Positions 27,558 through 38,543 of a stretch of 64,000 nt of DNA are shown here, one piece after another. Location: NCBI RefSeq assembly GCF_000698555.1, contig NZ_JFHE01000002.1, positions 372,001 through 436,000 on the forward strand, read 5' to 3'. Made by a program: the position numbers and the translations under genes. The stretch is from Caballeronia grimmiae (GTDB lineage Bacteria; Pseudomonadota; Gammaproteobacteria; Burkholderiales; Burkholderiaceae). Each line of letters begins with the position of its first letter. Within the stretch, counting starts at the first letter, position 1. Below the pieces are notes generated by a model. That model had not been told where the DNA came from and did no database searches. It was given only the letters and a program-made list of their open reading frames with translations.

Positions 27558-29426
27558 GTGGCCAAGTGCGATCGCAATCAAGAGATGCTTTTCAGCGCAG
27601 ACCGGCGGCAGTTTCTCGGCTACACCGGCGCCGGGATGCTGGCGGCGGTGCTGCCCGGTTGCGGGCACGACGACACGCATTCGACGCCTTATCCGCAGAC
27701 CATCGCGCTCGGTCAACAGCTGATCCAGCAGGCAGTCAGCGATCCGTCGCAACCCGTCGCGGCGATCTCCGTCGCGATGGTCAAGGGCAATGCGATAGTG
27801 TGGCAGCAGGCGGTCGGGCTGGCATCGGTCCCGGGGAAAATCCCTGCGACGCCGCAGACGCGCTTTAACATCGGCTCGGTCAGCAAGCTGTTTCCCGCGC
27901 TAGCGGCGATGATCCTCGTGGATCGCGGGCTGATTACGCTCGATACACCCATCGTCAAATATCTGCCGACGTTCACGATGCTGTCGCCGGAATACGCGCA
28001 GATCACCACGCGTCATCTGCTGTCGCATGCGTCCGGTCTGCCGGGTACGAACGGGCGCAATCTCTTTACGTTTGAACCGGTCGCCGGTTACGCCGCCGAC
28101 ACGCAGGCCGAACTCGCCAACTCACATCTGAAGCATCTGCCCGGTGAACTGGCGGTTTATTGCAACGACGGCTTCACGATGGTCGAGCAGATTGTCCTCG
28201 CCGTGACGGGCCAGAGCTTCGCGGACTTCGTCCAATCGGCGATTCTCGCGCCGCTGAAGATGACCCACTCCAGCTATCTGACGAGCGTGCCGGCCAGCGG
28301 GTCGTTCTCGCTGCCGTACGTCGACGGCGTACAGCGTCAGGAATTCGTCAATGCGTACGCGACGGGCGGACTGAGTTCGACGCCCGCCGACATGATGAAT
28401 CTCGCGCAGATGATTTATGGGGGAGGGGTGTTCGAAGGGCAGCGCATCGTGTCCGCAGCGGGCATCGCGCAGATGGGCGAGGATCAGACCAAAAACCTGA
28501 CGATCAACCCGTCGCCGGAATGGCGCTGGGGTCTGGGCTGGGACACGGTCGTACAGCCGGCGCTCAACGCAGCAGGCGTGCTGGGTTGGGAGAAAGACGG
28601 CGGCACTGCGTTTTATTCGACTGAGTTTTTTGTCGTACCCGGCTCGCAGTTCGCGCTGCTGGTGACTGGCAACGCCGGCTATAACGCTCGGCAAATTGCC
28701 GAAACGCTGGTGCTGTCAGCGTTGAAGGAAGACGGCACGATCTCGTCGCTGCCGGCGAAAGTCGGCACCACGGCGCCGCCGGCCGCATCGGGGCCGGGTA
28801 TCGCGAACAGCGCGGGCATCTACGGCAATTCCGATTCGCCATATCAGGTGCTCGCCAATGCGGACGGTAGTTTGCAGATCAACCAGTGGGCCGCGAATAC
28901 GCGAGGCTGGGCAGAAGTAGGCAAGTACCAGTACCGCAGCGACGGCTGGTACTGGAGCGATACCGATACGGCTTCGTATCGCTTCACCGTCGTGTCCGGC
29001 AACGACAGCGAAGGACATGCGTTCAACTATCGCTATCTGATGAAGCGCGTCGCGCCGGGCGCGGGCTATGCGTACCTGACGCTCCCGGTCGGTCAGCAAC
29101 TGGCACCGCTGGCGGCGCTCGACGCGGTTTGGCAGCAACGCGTCGGCACACAATGGACGTTGACCAACGATTCGCCGAGCGCCGTGCCCATTGTCGTGCT
29201 GGGCAATCCGCCTGGGTTTTTTGCCACGCTTGCGGAGCTTCCGGGCTATGTGCTGTACGGGAACGAAGATCTTCGCTATCAACTGATCGTGCCGGTGAGC
29301 GATACGCTAGGCGGCATGGCGGTCAAAATACCGGGCAATTTTGGACGCGACCTCTATGACATCCGTTTCGCGTCCCCCGGTGCGACGACGTTGACGATCG
29401 GCAGTTCGATCTACGCGCGGATCTAA
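27558..29426 (+). CDS. Tat-exported lipoprotein, serine beta-lactamase/D-aminopeptidase fold
   Basis: A 622-residue protein started at GTG 27558, which follows GAAGGGGA; ATG 27585 is the alternative. The N-terminus has a twin-arginine signal (DRRQFLGYTG) that ends in a lipobox-like LPGC, so a folded, lipid-anchored periplasmic protein is predicted. The class C/PF00144 marks are Ser107-x-x-Lys110 in GSVSKLF and Tyr201-Cys-Asn203. After about residue 400 comes a C-terminal beta-rich extension of roughly 200 residues that I do not recognise. Members of this fold are esterases, D-aminopeptidases or lactamases. Its place after a peptide-type importer suggests peptide or murein-fragment processing (inference). 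Confidence 0.85.
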   Translation: MAKCDRNQEMLFSADRRQFLGYTGAGMLAAVLPGCGHDDTHSTPYPQTIALGQQLIQQAVSDPSQPVAAISVAMVKGNAIVWQQAVGLASVPGKIPATPQTRFNIGSVSKLFPALAAMILVDRGLITLDTPIVKYLPTFTMLSPEYAQITTRHLLSHASGLPGTNGRNLFTFEPVAGYAADTQAELANSHLKHLPGELAVYCNDGFTMVEQIVLAVTGQSFADFVQSAILAPLKMTHSSYLTSVPASGSFSLPYVDGVQRQEFVNAYATGGLSSTPADMMNLAQMIYGGGVFEGQRIVSAAGIAQMGEDQTKNLTINPSPEWRWGLGWDTVVQPALNAAGVLGWEKDGGTAFYSTEFFVVPGSQFALLVTGNAGYNARQIAETLVLSALKEDGTISSLPAKVGTTAPPAASGPGIANSAGIYGNSDSPYQVLANADGSLQINQWAANTRGWAEVGKYQYRSDGWYWSDTDTASYRFTVVSGNDSEGHAFNYRYLMKRVAPGAGYAYLTLPVGQQLAPLAALDAVWQQRVGTQWTLTNDSPSAVPIVVLGNPPGFFATLAELPGYVLYGNEDLRYQLIVPVSDTLGGMAVKIPGNFGRDLYDIRFASPGATTLTIGSSIYARI

Positions 29427-29506
29427 CAGTTGTGGGACGCGGAGTTGATGGCGGCCGTGCGTTCGCTATGAGGCCCTCAACGCCCTGTCCTACGCTGCGA
29501 AAGTCG

Positions 29507-29850
29507 CTATGCCTCGGTGCGAGGTTTGACGGAGCGCATCGTGGGCCGGGACGCGGCTTCACAATCGCTTCGGCATCGATGCAATCAATCCTGTGCCCTT
29601 CACGAAAGGCCGCACCTATTGCGGTCAAATCTGCCTGACAACGTGCGCCATCGCTGAGTTTGCTTGCCAGTCAGTGCGAGCCCGCGCACGCTTCCATAAC
29701 GACAGTTATTCGATTTGGATTGCTGAATAACGAAAGAAACTGCAGGCGCGCGAGGCGCTTGCGGAACACATCATGCCCCTTCGTATGCTGCGCATGAAGA
29801 TGAAACACATGCTTGCCCAGATCGATACCAATAAGCGTGACCTCGTTCAC
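29507..29850 (-). pseudogene. IS110-family transposase remnant
   Basis: From a GTG at 29850 the frame reads NEVTLIGIDLGKHVFHLHAQ and later VVMEACAGSH, the N-terminal RuvC-like DEDD part of IS110 transposases. A TGA then stands where the family has Trp. The same frame continues LASKL and later GHRIDCIDAEAIV. A lost base near 29560 shifts the next family segment (EAASRPTMR) into another frame, and a stop follows. The C-terminal Ser-containing domain is gone. This is an old, multiply broken copy. It marks this place as a former insertion region, between the Tat hydrolase gene and the AraC gene. Confidence 0.8.
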
Positions 29851-30235
29851 GGCACTCGTTTCTACGTGTACTGAACTGCCTATTGTGGAACGGTCGCGGG
29901 ATCGGGCGGGCCATTTCACTGTGTCGTGTTCTCGCTATATAAAAATATGGGGTTTTGAACCGGTGGCAAGCCGATTGCTGCACGCATTGAATGGGACAGA
30001 CTGAAGCTGATCGAGACGTTCGTGCGGAACGATCTGGAGCAATGAGGTATACGCAAGCGTTCCATCATGAACCGCAACTTTTCTCTCGATCGCCCCTGCG
30101 TGCACTTATCTTGAGTCGGTTTCTCTACCGCCGAAAACGCCGCGCGTCCCTATTCATATAACAAAGGAAACTTAGGATAGACGAAAATAGAACACTACAA
30201 TTCGAGGCGCGTGACTTCGATTCCCGCATCGTAAG
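29851..30235. other. Non-coding, relatively AT-rich stretch before the AraC gene
   Basis: Parts such as the segment near 29935-29960 and 30155-30200 are clearly richer in A and T than the rest of the window. I see no gene. It may hold the AraC promoter and remains of inserted DNA. Confidence 0.4.
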
Positions 30236-31090
30236 GTGACGCACACCATGGGACAAACTCCCGGTTCTCCGCACTTGCAATGTTTTCACTGCCATTCGAT
30301 CGGTACGTCCTGCACGGACTGCGCCGAAGAGTCGGCGCAATGCATCCTGTGTGTCATCCCCGCGGACCAAACCACTGCCCATGCGAGCGCCGTCGGCGGC
30401 AGCGGAAGTCCATGCGAATCCATAAGCGTCACTGCACCGTTCATCGCGATCGTGCCGGCGTGGGCTCGCACCGGACTCGACAACGAGGACGATCCGTGCG
30501 GACTCGTCGTCGCGCTCAGTGCGGCCCAACTAATGGAAACCGCTCGAAAGGCGCTCGGCATGGCGGGGTGCGTTATCCCGTGCTGGTTCACGGCATGGGA
30601 CCCCTTCCTACGCGAAGCGGCCAACACGCTTTCTGCGTTGCACTCGGGAAGGAGCCCGGACCCCATGTGTCTCGCCGCGTTCGGCGACGTGATTGCCCTG
30701 CATCTCGCGCGCCGATATGGACGCCATGCCGATCCGCACGACACGGGTACCACTCTCAACCACGCAAAGCTAAGCGTCGTGGAACGCTTCATACACGAGC
30801 ACCTCGCGGAAAGCATACAGATCGAGCACCTCGCTGCGCTCGTGCACATGAGCTCTTCGCATTTCGCGCGGTCTTTCAAGAACGCGACGGGGCATCCTCC
30901 TCACGTCTACCTGACGACCGAAAGGTTGAAGCTAGCGCGATCGATGCTTTCGGAAGGGAGCCTCCCGCTCATCGACGTTGCAGCACGCGCGGGCTTCCAG
31001 ACACAGCAGCACTTCACCGAAGTATTTCATCGATATTCAGGCTGCACGCCCCGCGCGTTCCGCCTTGCGCATTACCGCCCGACGGTCTGA
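30236..31090 (+). CDS. AraC family transcriptional regulator
   Basis: A 284-residue protein from GTG 30236, or 280 from ATG 30248. The C-terminal 100 residues form an AraC DNA-binding domain with two helix-turn-helix units: IEHLAALVHMSSSHFARSFK, then LIDVAARAGFQTQQHFTEVF and GCTPRAF. The N-terminal part is Cys-rich at the start (FHCHSIGTSCTDCAEES), which is unusual and could bind metal or sense redox, and it is otherwise like the small AraC proteins with HLAxxYG before the HTH. It stands alone next to the IS110 remnant. Targets are unknown. Confidence 0.85.
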   Translation: MTHTMGQTPGSPHLQCFHCHSIGTSCTDCAEESAQCILCVIPADQTTAHASAVGGSGSPCESISVTAPFIAIVPAWARTGLDNEDDPCGLVVALSAAQLMETARKALGMAGCVIPCWFTAWDPFLREAANTLSALHSGRSPDPMCLAAFGDVIALHLARRYGRHADPHDTGTTLNHAKLSVVERFIHEHLAESIQIEHLAALVHMSSSHFARSFKNATGHPPHVYLTTERLKLARSMLSEGSLPLIDVAARAGFQTQQHFTEVFHRYSGCTPRAFRLAHYRPTV

Positions 31091-31537
31091 TGATGCGCGT
31101 CATTCGATCCCTGAGCGACCAACGACCGCAGAAATCCGACACCGCAGCGCAGGAACTTGGAAGAAGCGCGCACCCCGCGGATATAAGCTTGACCGAAGGT
31201 GCCGCACACATTGTGCACTCCGTATGGTCGGCTGCCAGGGATTCGAACGCGCAACCCAACGATGGACGAAGCGCTCGGACCCTCGCGCTCTGTTTTGTAG
31301 TCTCACGCTGCCGTCGTCACCGTCCGGCTGGGTCTGACCGCCGGAGGTTAGTTGAGGATGCGCGGCCGCAAGGAATAGCTGCTGGTCTTCATCGGCGCGC
31401 TGTCGATGCTGCCCTTGTCCTCGGCGCACGGAACCTCCGGAGCGCCGACCTTCGCGACAAGTTAGAAGCGCCGCTGCTTTCTTGAGCGCGTCCTGCGCCC
31501 GGCGTCCACATATCCCGTTGTTACTCTGGAAAACGCC
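31091..31537. other. Intergenic region with a tRNA-3'-end-like sequence
   Basis: No gene is visible. On the minus strand, 31247 to 31225 reads like the T-loop, the acceptor 3' strand and CCA of a tRNA (TTCGAATC ... GCCGACCA), but the matching T-stem and 5' half cannot be folded. It is therefore not a working tRNA; see findings for a possible attachment-site meaning. Confidence 0.35.
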
Positions 31538-31960
31538 ATGACGACTATCTTCGCATCGGCCGCAAGGCTGTCGACCCTCGTGCTCGTGCTATTTGCTGGT
31601 GGCTTCGCGGCCAGCGGCGTGACCGCGCAGGATGCGCCCATCGCCGGCAAGGCGACGCTCGGCGTGACCGTCACCGAAGCGCAACTGGTCGCAACGGGCT
31701 GGCGAGCATCGAAGTTGATCCACGCCGATGTCTACAACGACAAGAACGAGAAGATCGGCCGCGTCGACGACCTGATTGTCGCGCCCAACGGCTCGCTTTC
31801 GGTCGCGATCATCGACGTGGGCGGCTTTCTCGGGATGGCGGCGCACCGTGTCGCCATCCCCATTCAACAGTTCAAGCAGATCGCGCCGAAGGCAATTCTG
31901 GTCGGCGCAAACAAGGAGGCGCTGAAGAAACTGCCGGAGTTCGAATACGCCAAGAGCTGA
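31538..31960 (+). CDS. Exported PRC-barrel domain protein
   Basis: A 140-residue protein with a signal peptide (about 1-30, ending VTAQ). It has a PRC-barrel domain: ASKLIHADVYNDKNEKIGRVDDLIVAPNGSL is the family pattern (split here by its typical turns), with VAIIDVGGFLG following. PRC-barrel proteins of this kind are small periplasmic or surface-associated proteins, often stress-linked. It is about 80 bases upstream of a truncated Hsp20 gene and the ClpK/ClpG gene on the same strand. The exact function is unknown. Confidence 0.8.
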   Translation: MTTIFASAARLSTLVLVLFAGGFAASGVTAQDAPIAGKATLGVTVTEAQLVATGWRASKLIHADVYNDKNEKIGRVDDLIVAPNGSLSVAIIDVGGFLGMAAHRVAIPIQQFKQIAPKAILVGANKEALKKLPEFEYAKS

Positions 31961-32039
31961 TAGCGGCCGCGAACGCCGCCGCACGAGTCACTGACGTTTC
32001 TGGCCGCTCCGGCGGCTCATCGAAACAAGGAGCATAGCG

Positions 32040-32399
32040 ATGCTTCTGGACCCTGAGGAAGCGGGCGCGAAGCTGAACGCCGCGCCTGCCGCCTTACAGC
32101 ACGCCCCCGCATCGTTCAGTTGGGATGCGGCCGTGACCGCATGGCAGGCATCGTTCGATAGGGCACGCTGGCCGCAGCCTGACACTCTGCATGCTCCCGC
32201 CGATCAAATACGCAATCCCTTCCGCGGAACAGGACTACTCGGCAACCGGCTCGGCAACTTCAAACCAAGCAGCTTTCCGCCGCGCCTCGACGTGATCGAC
32301 GACGGCGACGCGTGGCGCATCGTCGCCGAACTGCCGGGCCTGAGCCGCCGGCGAGGCGGAGATATTCAGGATAAGGGCAGCCCATTCGCCCACATGTGA
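32040..32399 (+). pseudogene. Truncated Hsp20 small heat-shock protein gene
   Basis: ATG 32040 follows AAGGAGC. The product has 119 residues. Residues 1-90 are the N-terminal arm; PPRLDVIDDGDAWRIVAELPG is the first strand region of an alpha-crystallin domain. After LPGLSR the sequence stops resembling the family and ends 20 codons later. The rest of the crystallin domain, including the C-terminal I-x-I/V motif, is absent. A deletion joined this stump to the region just before the ClpK/ClpG gene, which starts 37 bases later. In known heat-resistance loci an intact Hsp20 occupies exactly this place. The stump may still be translated. Confidence 0.75.
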
Positions 32400-32436
32400 A
32401 CGCACAGCGCGTGGGCAGAACCTCTAGAGGAACATC

Positions 32437-35268
<2,832 letters not shown>

Positions 35269-35335
35269 GGCTGGAAAGCGACGGGTGCGGCCGGCGGACT
35301 CAACGCCGCCAGTCGTACCCGCTGGCTGTACCCGC

Positions 35336-35608
35336 TTACGGTGTCACTTCTCCCGCGATCACCTCGTCGCGATAACACCAGATCCACGATTCGCCCGGTT
35401 CAATCGAACGCACCAGTGGGTGGCCGGTCACGTGAAAATGCGCGCTGGCATGACGATTAGGTGACGAGTCGCAACACCCGACATGACCGCACGACATGCA
35501 GAGCCGCAGATGCACCCAGGAGTCGCCGAGTTTCACGCAGTCCTCGCAATAATGCTTCGTGGTCTCAAGTACGCGGATTCCATTCAGATGTGTGCAGGTG
35601 GGAGTCAT
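35336..35608 (-). CDS. UBP-type zinc finger protein
   Basis: A 90-residue protein from ATG 35608 behind a strong AGGAGGT. Its Zn ligands follow the ZnF-UBP pattern: Cys5-x-His7, Cys21/Cys24, Cys37/Cys40, Cys45, then His53, His57 and His63. Bacterial stand-alone ZnF-UBP proteins have no known ubiquitin partner; they often lie beside redox and stress genes, as here. It is convergent with the ClpK/ClpG gene (68 bases between stops) and lies 66 bases downstream of the TrxR-like gene on the same strand, with which it is probably cotranscribed. Confidence 0.85.
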   Translation of the reverse strand: MTPTCTHLNGIRVLETTKHYCEDCVKLGDSWVHLRLCMSCGHVGCCDSSPNRHASAHFHVTGHPLVRSIEPGESWIWCYRDEVIAGEVTP

Positions 35609-35673
35609 GGTCACCTCCTGGTGATCAGATTGCTAAAGAGCCAAGCGGGCGGCAGTTCACTTAGGTGAACATA

Positions 35674-36909
35674 TCATGCGCTGCTAAGATAGCGGTGCAC
35701 GAGCGCCACCGCCGTGGCGCCTTCGCCGACGGCGGCTGCTACACGTTTAATCGAGCCGTGGCGGACATCGCCGGCGGCGAACACGCCGGGCATGCTGGTT
35801 TCCAGGTACAGCGGCTCGCGATCCAGCGGCCATTGCACCTTCTGGTCCGTGTCGTGCAGGTCAGGGCCCGTCACGAGATAGCCGGCTTCATCACGCACCA
35901 CGCCCACCTCTTTGGCCCATTCGGTTTGCGGCAGGCCGCCGATGCAAACGAAGAGCCAGTTCGTCTTCACGCGTCGCGTTTGCCCGCTGCGGCGATCGGT
36001 CAGCGTAATTTCGCGTAGCGCGTCGTCGCCGTGCAAAGCGGTAACGGTCGTGCAGGTCAGCACTTCGATGTTCGGCGCCGCCGAAATACGGTCGATCAGG
36101 TACTGCGACAGTGTGCTTTTCAGCGACGTATCTCGCACCACCATCGTGACGTGATTGCCGTGCTGTGAAAAATGCATCGCGGCCTGCCCGGCCGAATTGC
36201 CGCCGCCCACGATGTACACGTGTTCGCCGCGGACCAGCGACGCCTCGCTCGCACCGGCGCCGTAGTACAGACCCGCGCCGCTGAAGCGCGCTTCATCTGG
36301 CAACTCGAGCCGCCGGTAGGCGACACCCGTCGCGCACACCGACGTGCGCGCCATAATCCGCGAACCGTCTTCCAGATCGACGATACCGTTGCCCGTCGAG
36401 AATTCCGCGCGCACGCCGGCACGGGCCAGCAGGATTTCCGCGCCGAAACGGACTGCCTGATCGCGAGCCCGCTCCGCGAGCTCCGTACCGCTTACTCCAT
36501 CCGGAAACCCCAGGTAGTTCTCGATCTTCGATGTGCTGCCGGCCTGCCCGCCGACGGCCCAGCGCTCGACCAGCACCGTACGCAGTCCCTCGGACGCACC
36601 GTAGACCGCTGCGCTCAAACCGGCCGGCCCCGCGCCATAGATCGCGAGATCGTATTCCGACCGTGACGGGCCGCGGAACCAGCCGAGCTTTTCGGTAATC
36701 TGCCGGATCGTGGGACATTCCAGTCGCGTGCCGTCGTTGAATTCGCACACCGGCAGGCGGGAGTCGCCAAGATGCTGCACGTGTGCCAGCTTCGCCGCCT
36801 CTTCATCGCTGTTGAGTTCGACCCACTCGAAGGGTATGTCGCAACGATGCAGGAAATCGCGGATCGCATAGCCTTCCGCAGACCGCATGCGTCCATAGAT
36901 CTTGACCAT
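35674..36909 (-). CDS. Thioredoxin-reductase-like flavoprotein with glutaredoxin-like head, no CxxC
   Basis: A 411-residue protein from ATG 36909; the frame is open 37 codons further up without family features. Residues 1-75 are a glutaredoxin-like domain (MVKIYGRMRSAEG) whose active Cys is missing. Residues 85-411 are a TrxB-like FAD/NAD(P)H unit: GAGPAG (92-97), GGQAGSTSKIENYLGFP, GGGNSAG (235-241) and FAAGDVR near the end. Where TrxB has the redox CxxC, this protein has YYGAGASEA (about 215-223), so it cannot work as a classic thioredoxin reductase. Related proteins are fused to cNMP-binding domains. The electron acceptor is unknown. Confidence 0.85.
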   Translation of the reverse strand: MVKIYGRMRSAEGYAIRDFLHRCDIPFEWVELNSDEEAAKLAHVQHLGDSRLPVCEFNDGTRLECPTIRQITEKLGWFRGPSRSEYDLAIYGAGPAGLSAAVYGASEGLRTVLVERWAVGGQAGSTSKIENYLGFPDGVSGTELAERARDQAVRFGAEILLARAGVRAEFSTGNGIVDLEDGSRIMARTSVCATGVAYRRLELPDEARFSGAGLYYGAGASEASLVRGEHVYIVGGGNSAGQAAMHFSQHGNHVTMVVRDTSLKSTLSQYLIDRISAAPNIEVLTCTTVTALHGDDALREITLTDRRSGQTRRVKTNWLFVCIGGLPQTEWAKEVGVVRDEAGYLVTGPDLHDTDQKVQWPLDREPLYLETSMPGVFAAGDVRHGSIKRVAAAVGEGATAVALVHRYLSSA

Positions 36910-37258
36910 GTATGCCTCGCCAATGTATGTGTTGCAACATGTGTAGCTAACGGTCGAAGGGCATTGCCGGCGCTTCGATCTTTTGATGAATGACGCCGCG
37001 GCTTCATTCGAGGCTGTCACGCACCGTATCGGCCTCGGTTCGGCACTCAGGCTTAGCGGTCCCGGGACGAAACCCGGTCAACGCATGCGTAGCATTCGGT
37101 ACGCCGGCCTTCGCGCGCCATGCGCAGAATCGTTCTGCTCCGGTTGCATCACGATCCCGTAGCCTCGCCACGCGAGCGTTTGTCTCTGTACACGCTAGCC
37201 GACGTCAGCCGGGACGCCGCGTGCGATTCATCGAACGCACGGGCCTGCGCACGTCGTC
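36910..37258. other. Intergenic region, nothing recognised
   Basis: The stretch separates the TrxR-like gene from a small gene on the same strand and should hold the TrxR-like gene's promoter. I see no RNA, repeat or gene remnant. Confidence 0.4.
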
Positions 37259-37501
37259 TCAATCCGGCAAGACGAACTCCGTACGCATGTCCTCGATGAC
37301 ACGCCTCACCTGTCGAAGATAGTCGGCTCCGCTTTCATTGAGCGCGAGCATGTCCCAGTTTCGGCCGGAGGCATCGGGCGGATGCCGCTCGGGCAGCGGC
37401 ACACGGACTCGCAGATGTTCGGGAACGTCAGTTCCAAGCTGCTCGACGCGCCGTTGTGCTTCGTCGCGAATCTGTTCGGCGGTTTGAATCGATTTGGACA
37501 T
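37259..37501 (-). CDS. Small hypothetical protein
   Basis: An 80-residue hydrophilic protein from ATG 37501 (a GTG at 37534 would add 11 residues). It begins MSKSIQTAEQIRDEAQRRVEQ, helical and charged, and ends RRVIEDMRTEFVLPD. There is no signal peptide and no cysteine. I do not recognise the family. The even spread of charged residues and normal codon choice make it a plausible real gene. Confidence 0.45.
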   Translation of the reverse strand: MSKSIQTAEQIRDEAQRRVEQLGTDVPEHLRVRVPLPERHPPDASGRNWDMLALNESGADYLRQVRRVIEDMRTEFVLPD

Positions 37502-38543
37502 GGGCTTGCCCTCATGAGTGGCAAAGGTCGACACGGAGCTACGTCGTGCGAAAGACTTGCGGAGAGATCGCGAGCGGATGATTGAAGTGTAGTGCCTGTA
37601 CAGATAAACGCATCTGCGCTGATGGCCGTGACGATCGTTGCGCGCGACGAAGGCGGAGTCTGTCAGTTTGTCATCTTCCTAGACCGGTTCTCATGCAACG
37701 TTGAGGCTCGACCGCCCAGCGCCGGTGATCCGCCGCATGAGGTGTTTTGTCATTACCCTGTCGCCAGTTGCGAACGCTCGGCCGGAGCGTTGGTGAGGCT
37801 TCATCAGGCAGATGCTGGATCATTCCGCAGTATCAAGCGAGCGGGCAGGCGTTGTCGTGACGGCATTCGGACGACGAAAATTGCTTCAATCACTGGACCC
37901 AAGACCTTTTCGATGCTGCGCCGACATTCACATATATCGGTGAACCATCAGCCGCTAAGACAGGTTTGGGACACAAGATGCACGGTGTACCGCTTGACCG
38001 CTGCGTTCACTCGCCCACTTTCAACCGTGCGCCATAAATTCGATGAAACTCTGAAGCAGGCTGAGTAGCATCGATCGATGTCTTCCGCGAGCGCTAGCGC
38101 ACATCGCTATTGAATCGCGGCACAGCCAAAGTGCGGCGGCATTAATGGTCACGTTGTCCCGAAGTGCGTCAATTTGATCGAGTTCATGTACTTCGCGGGT
38201 CTTGATGCCTCCGCACGGAGGTGTGCTCAGAATCGATGCTGGTTGCCGTCAACGTCTGCAAGCCGGCACGTTTTCCGACGTCTTACTGAACCGGGTCGAA
38301 CCTCCGCTAAGGCCGATTCGTGTATTCGCCTTTACAAGACGGCTACCGCGCGCGTGGCCGGGTCTTGGCTCGCACGAACTAGAATGGTATTCGTGTTGCA
38401 TCATTGCGCCCATAGAACAACCTGGTGATCGCAGATGAATGCCTGCAACACGCCTTGTCTGCGTCCCACCCGAGAGTTCTTCCGGTTAGCGCCGCAGCAA
38501 GCTGACAACAGTGGGCAAGGCCATTCTGGTTACGGAGGCGAAC
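37502..38543. other. Gene-poor stretch of about 1 kb
   Basis: The only open frames (for example 37592-38068, plus) have no family features and atypical composition for this genome. The base composition is more even than in the flanks, as in decayed or acquired DNA. I see no transposase remains, tRNA or repeats. Confidence 0.45.

Noticed and set aside
31225..31330. A functional tRNA on the minus strand
   Set aside because: The T-stem arms do not pair, no acceptor 5' strand or D-arm is visible, and the anticodon arm cannot be folded.
30280..31485. A 401-codon frame overlapping the AraC gene
   Set aside because: It overlaps a clear AraC domain in another frame and has basic, repetitive shadow composition.
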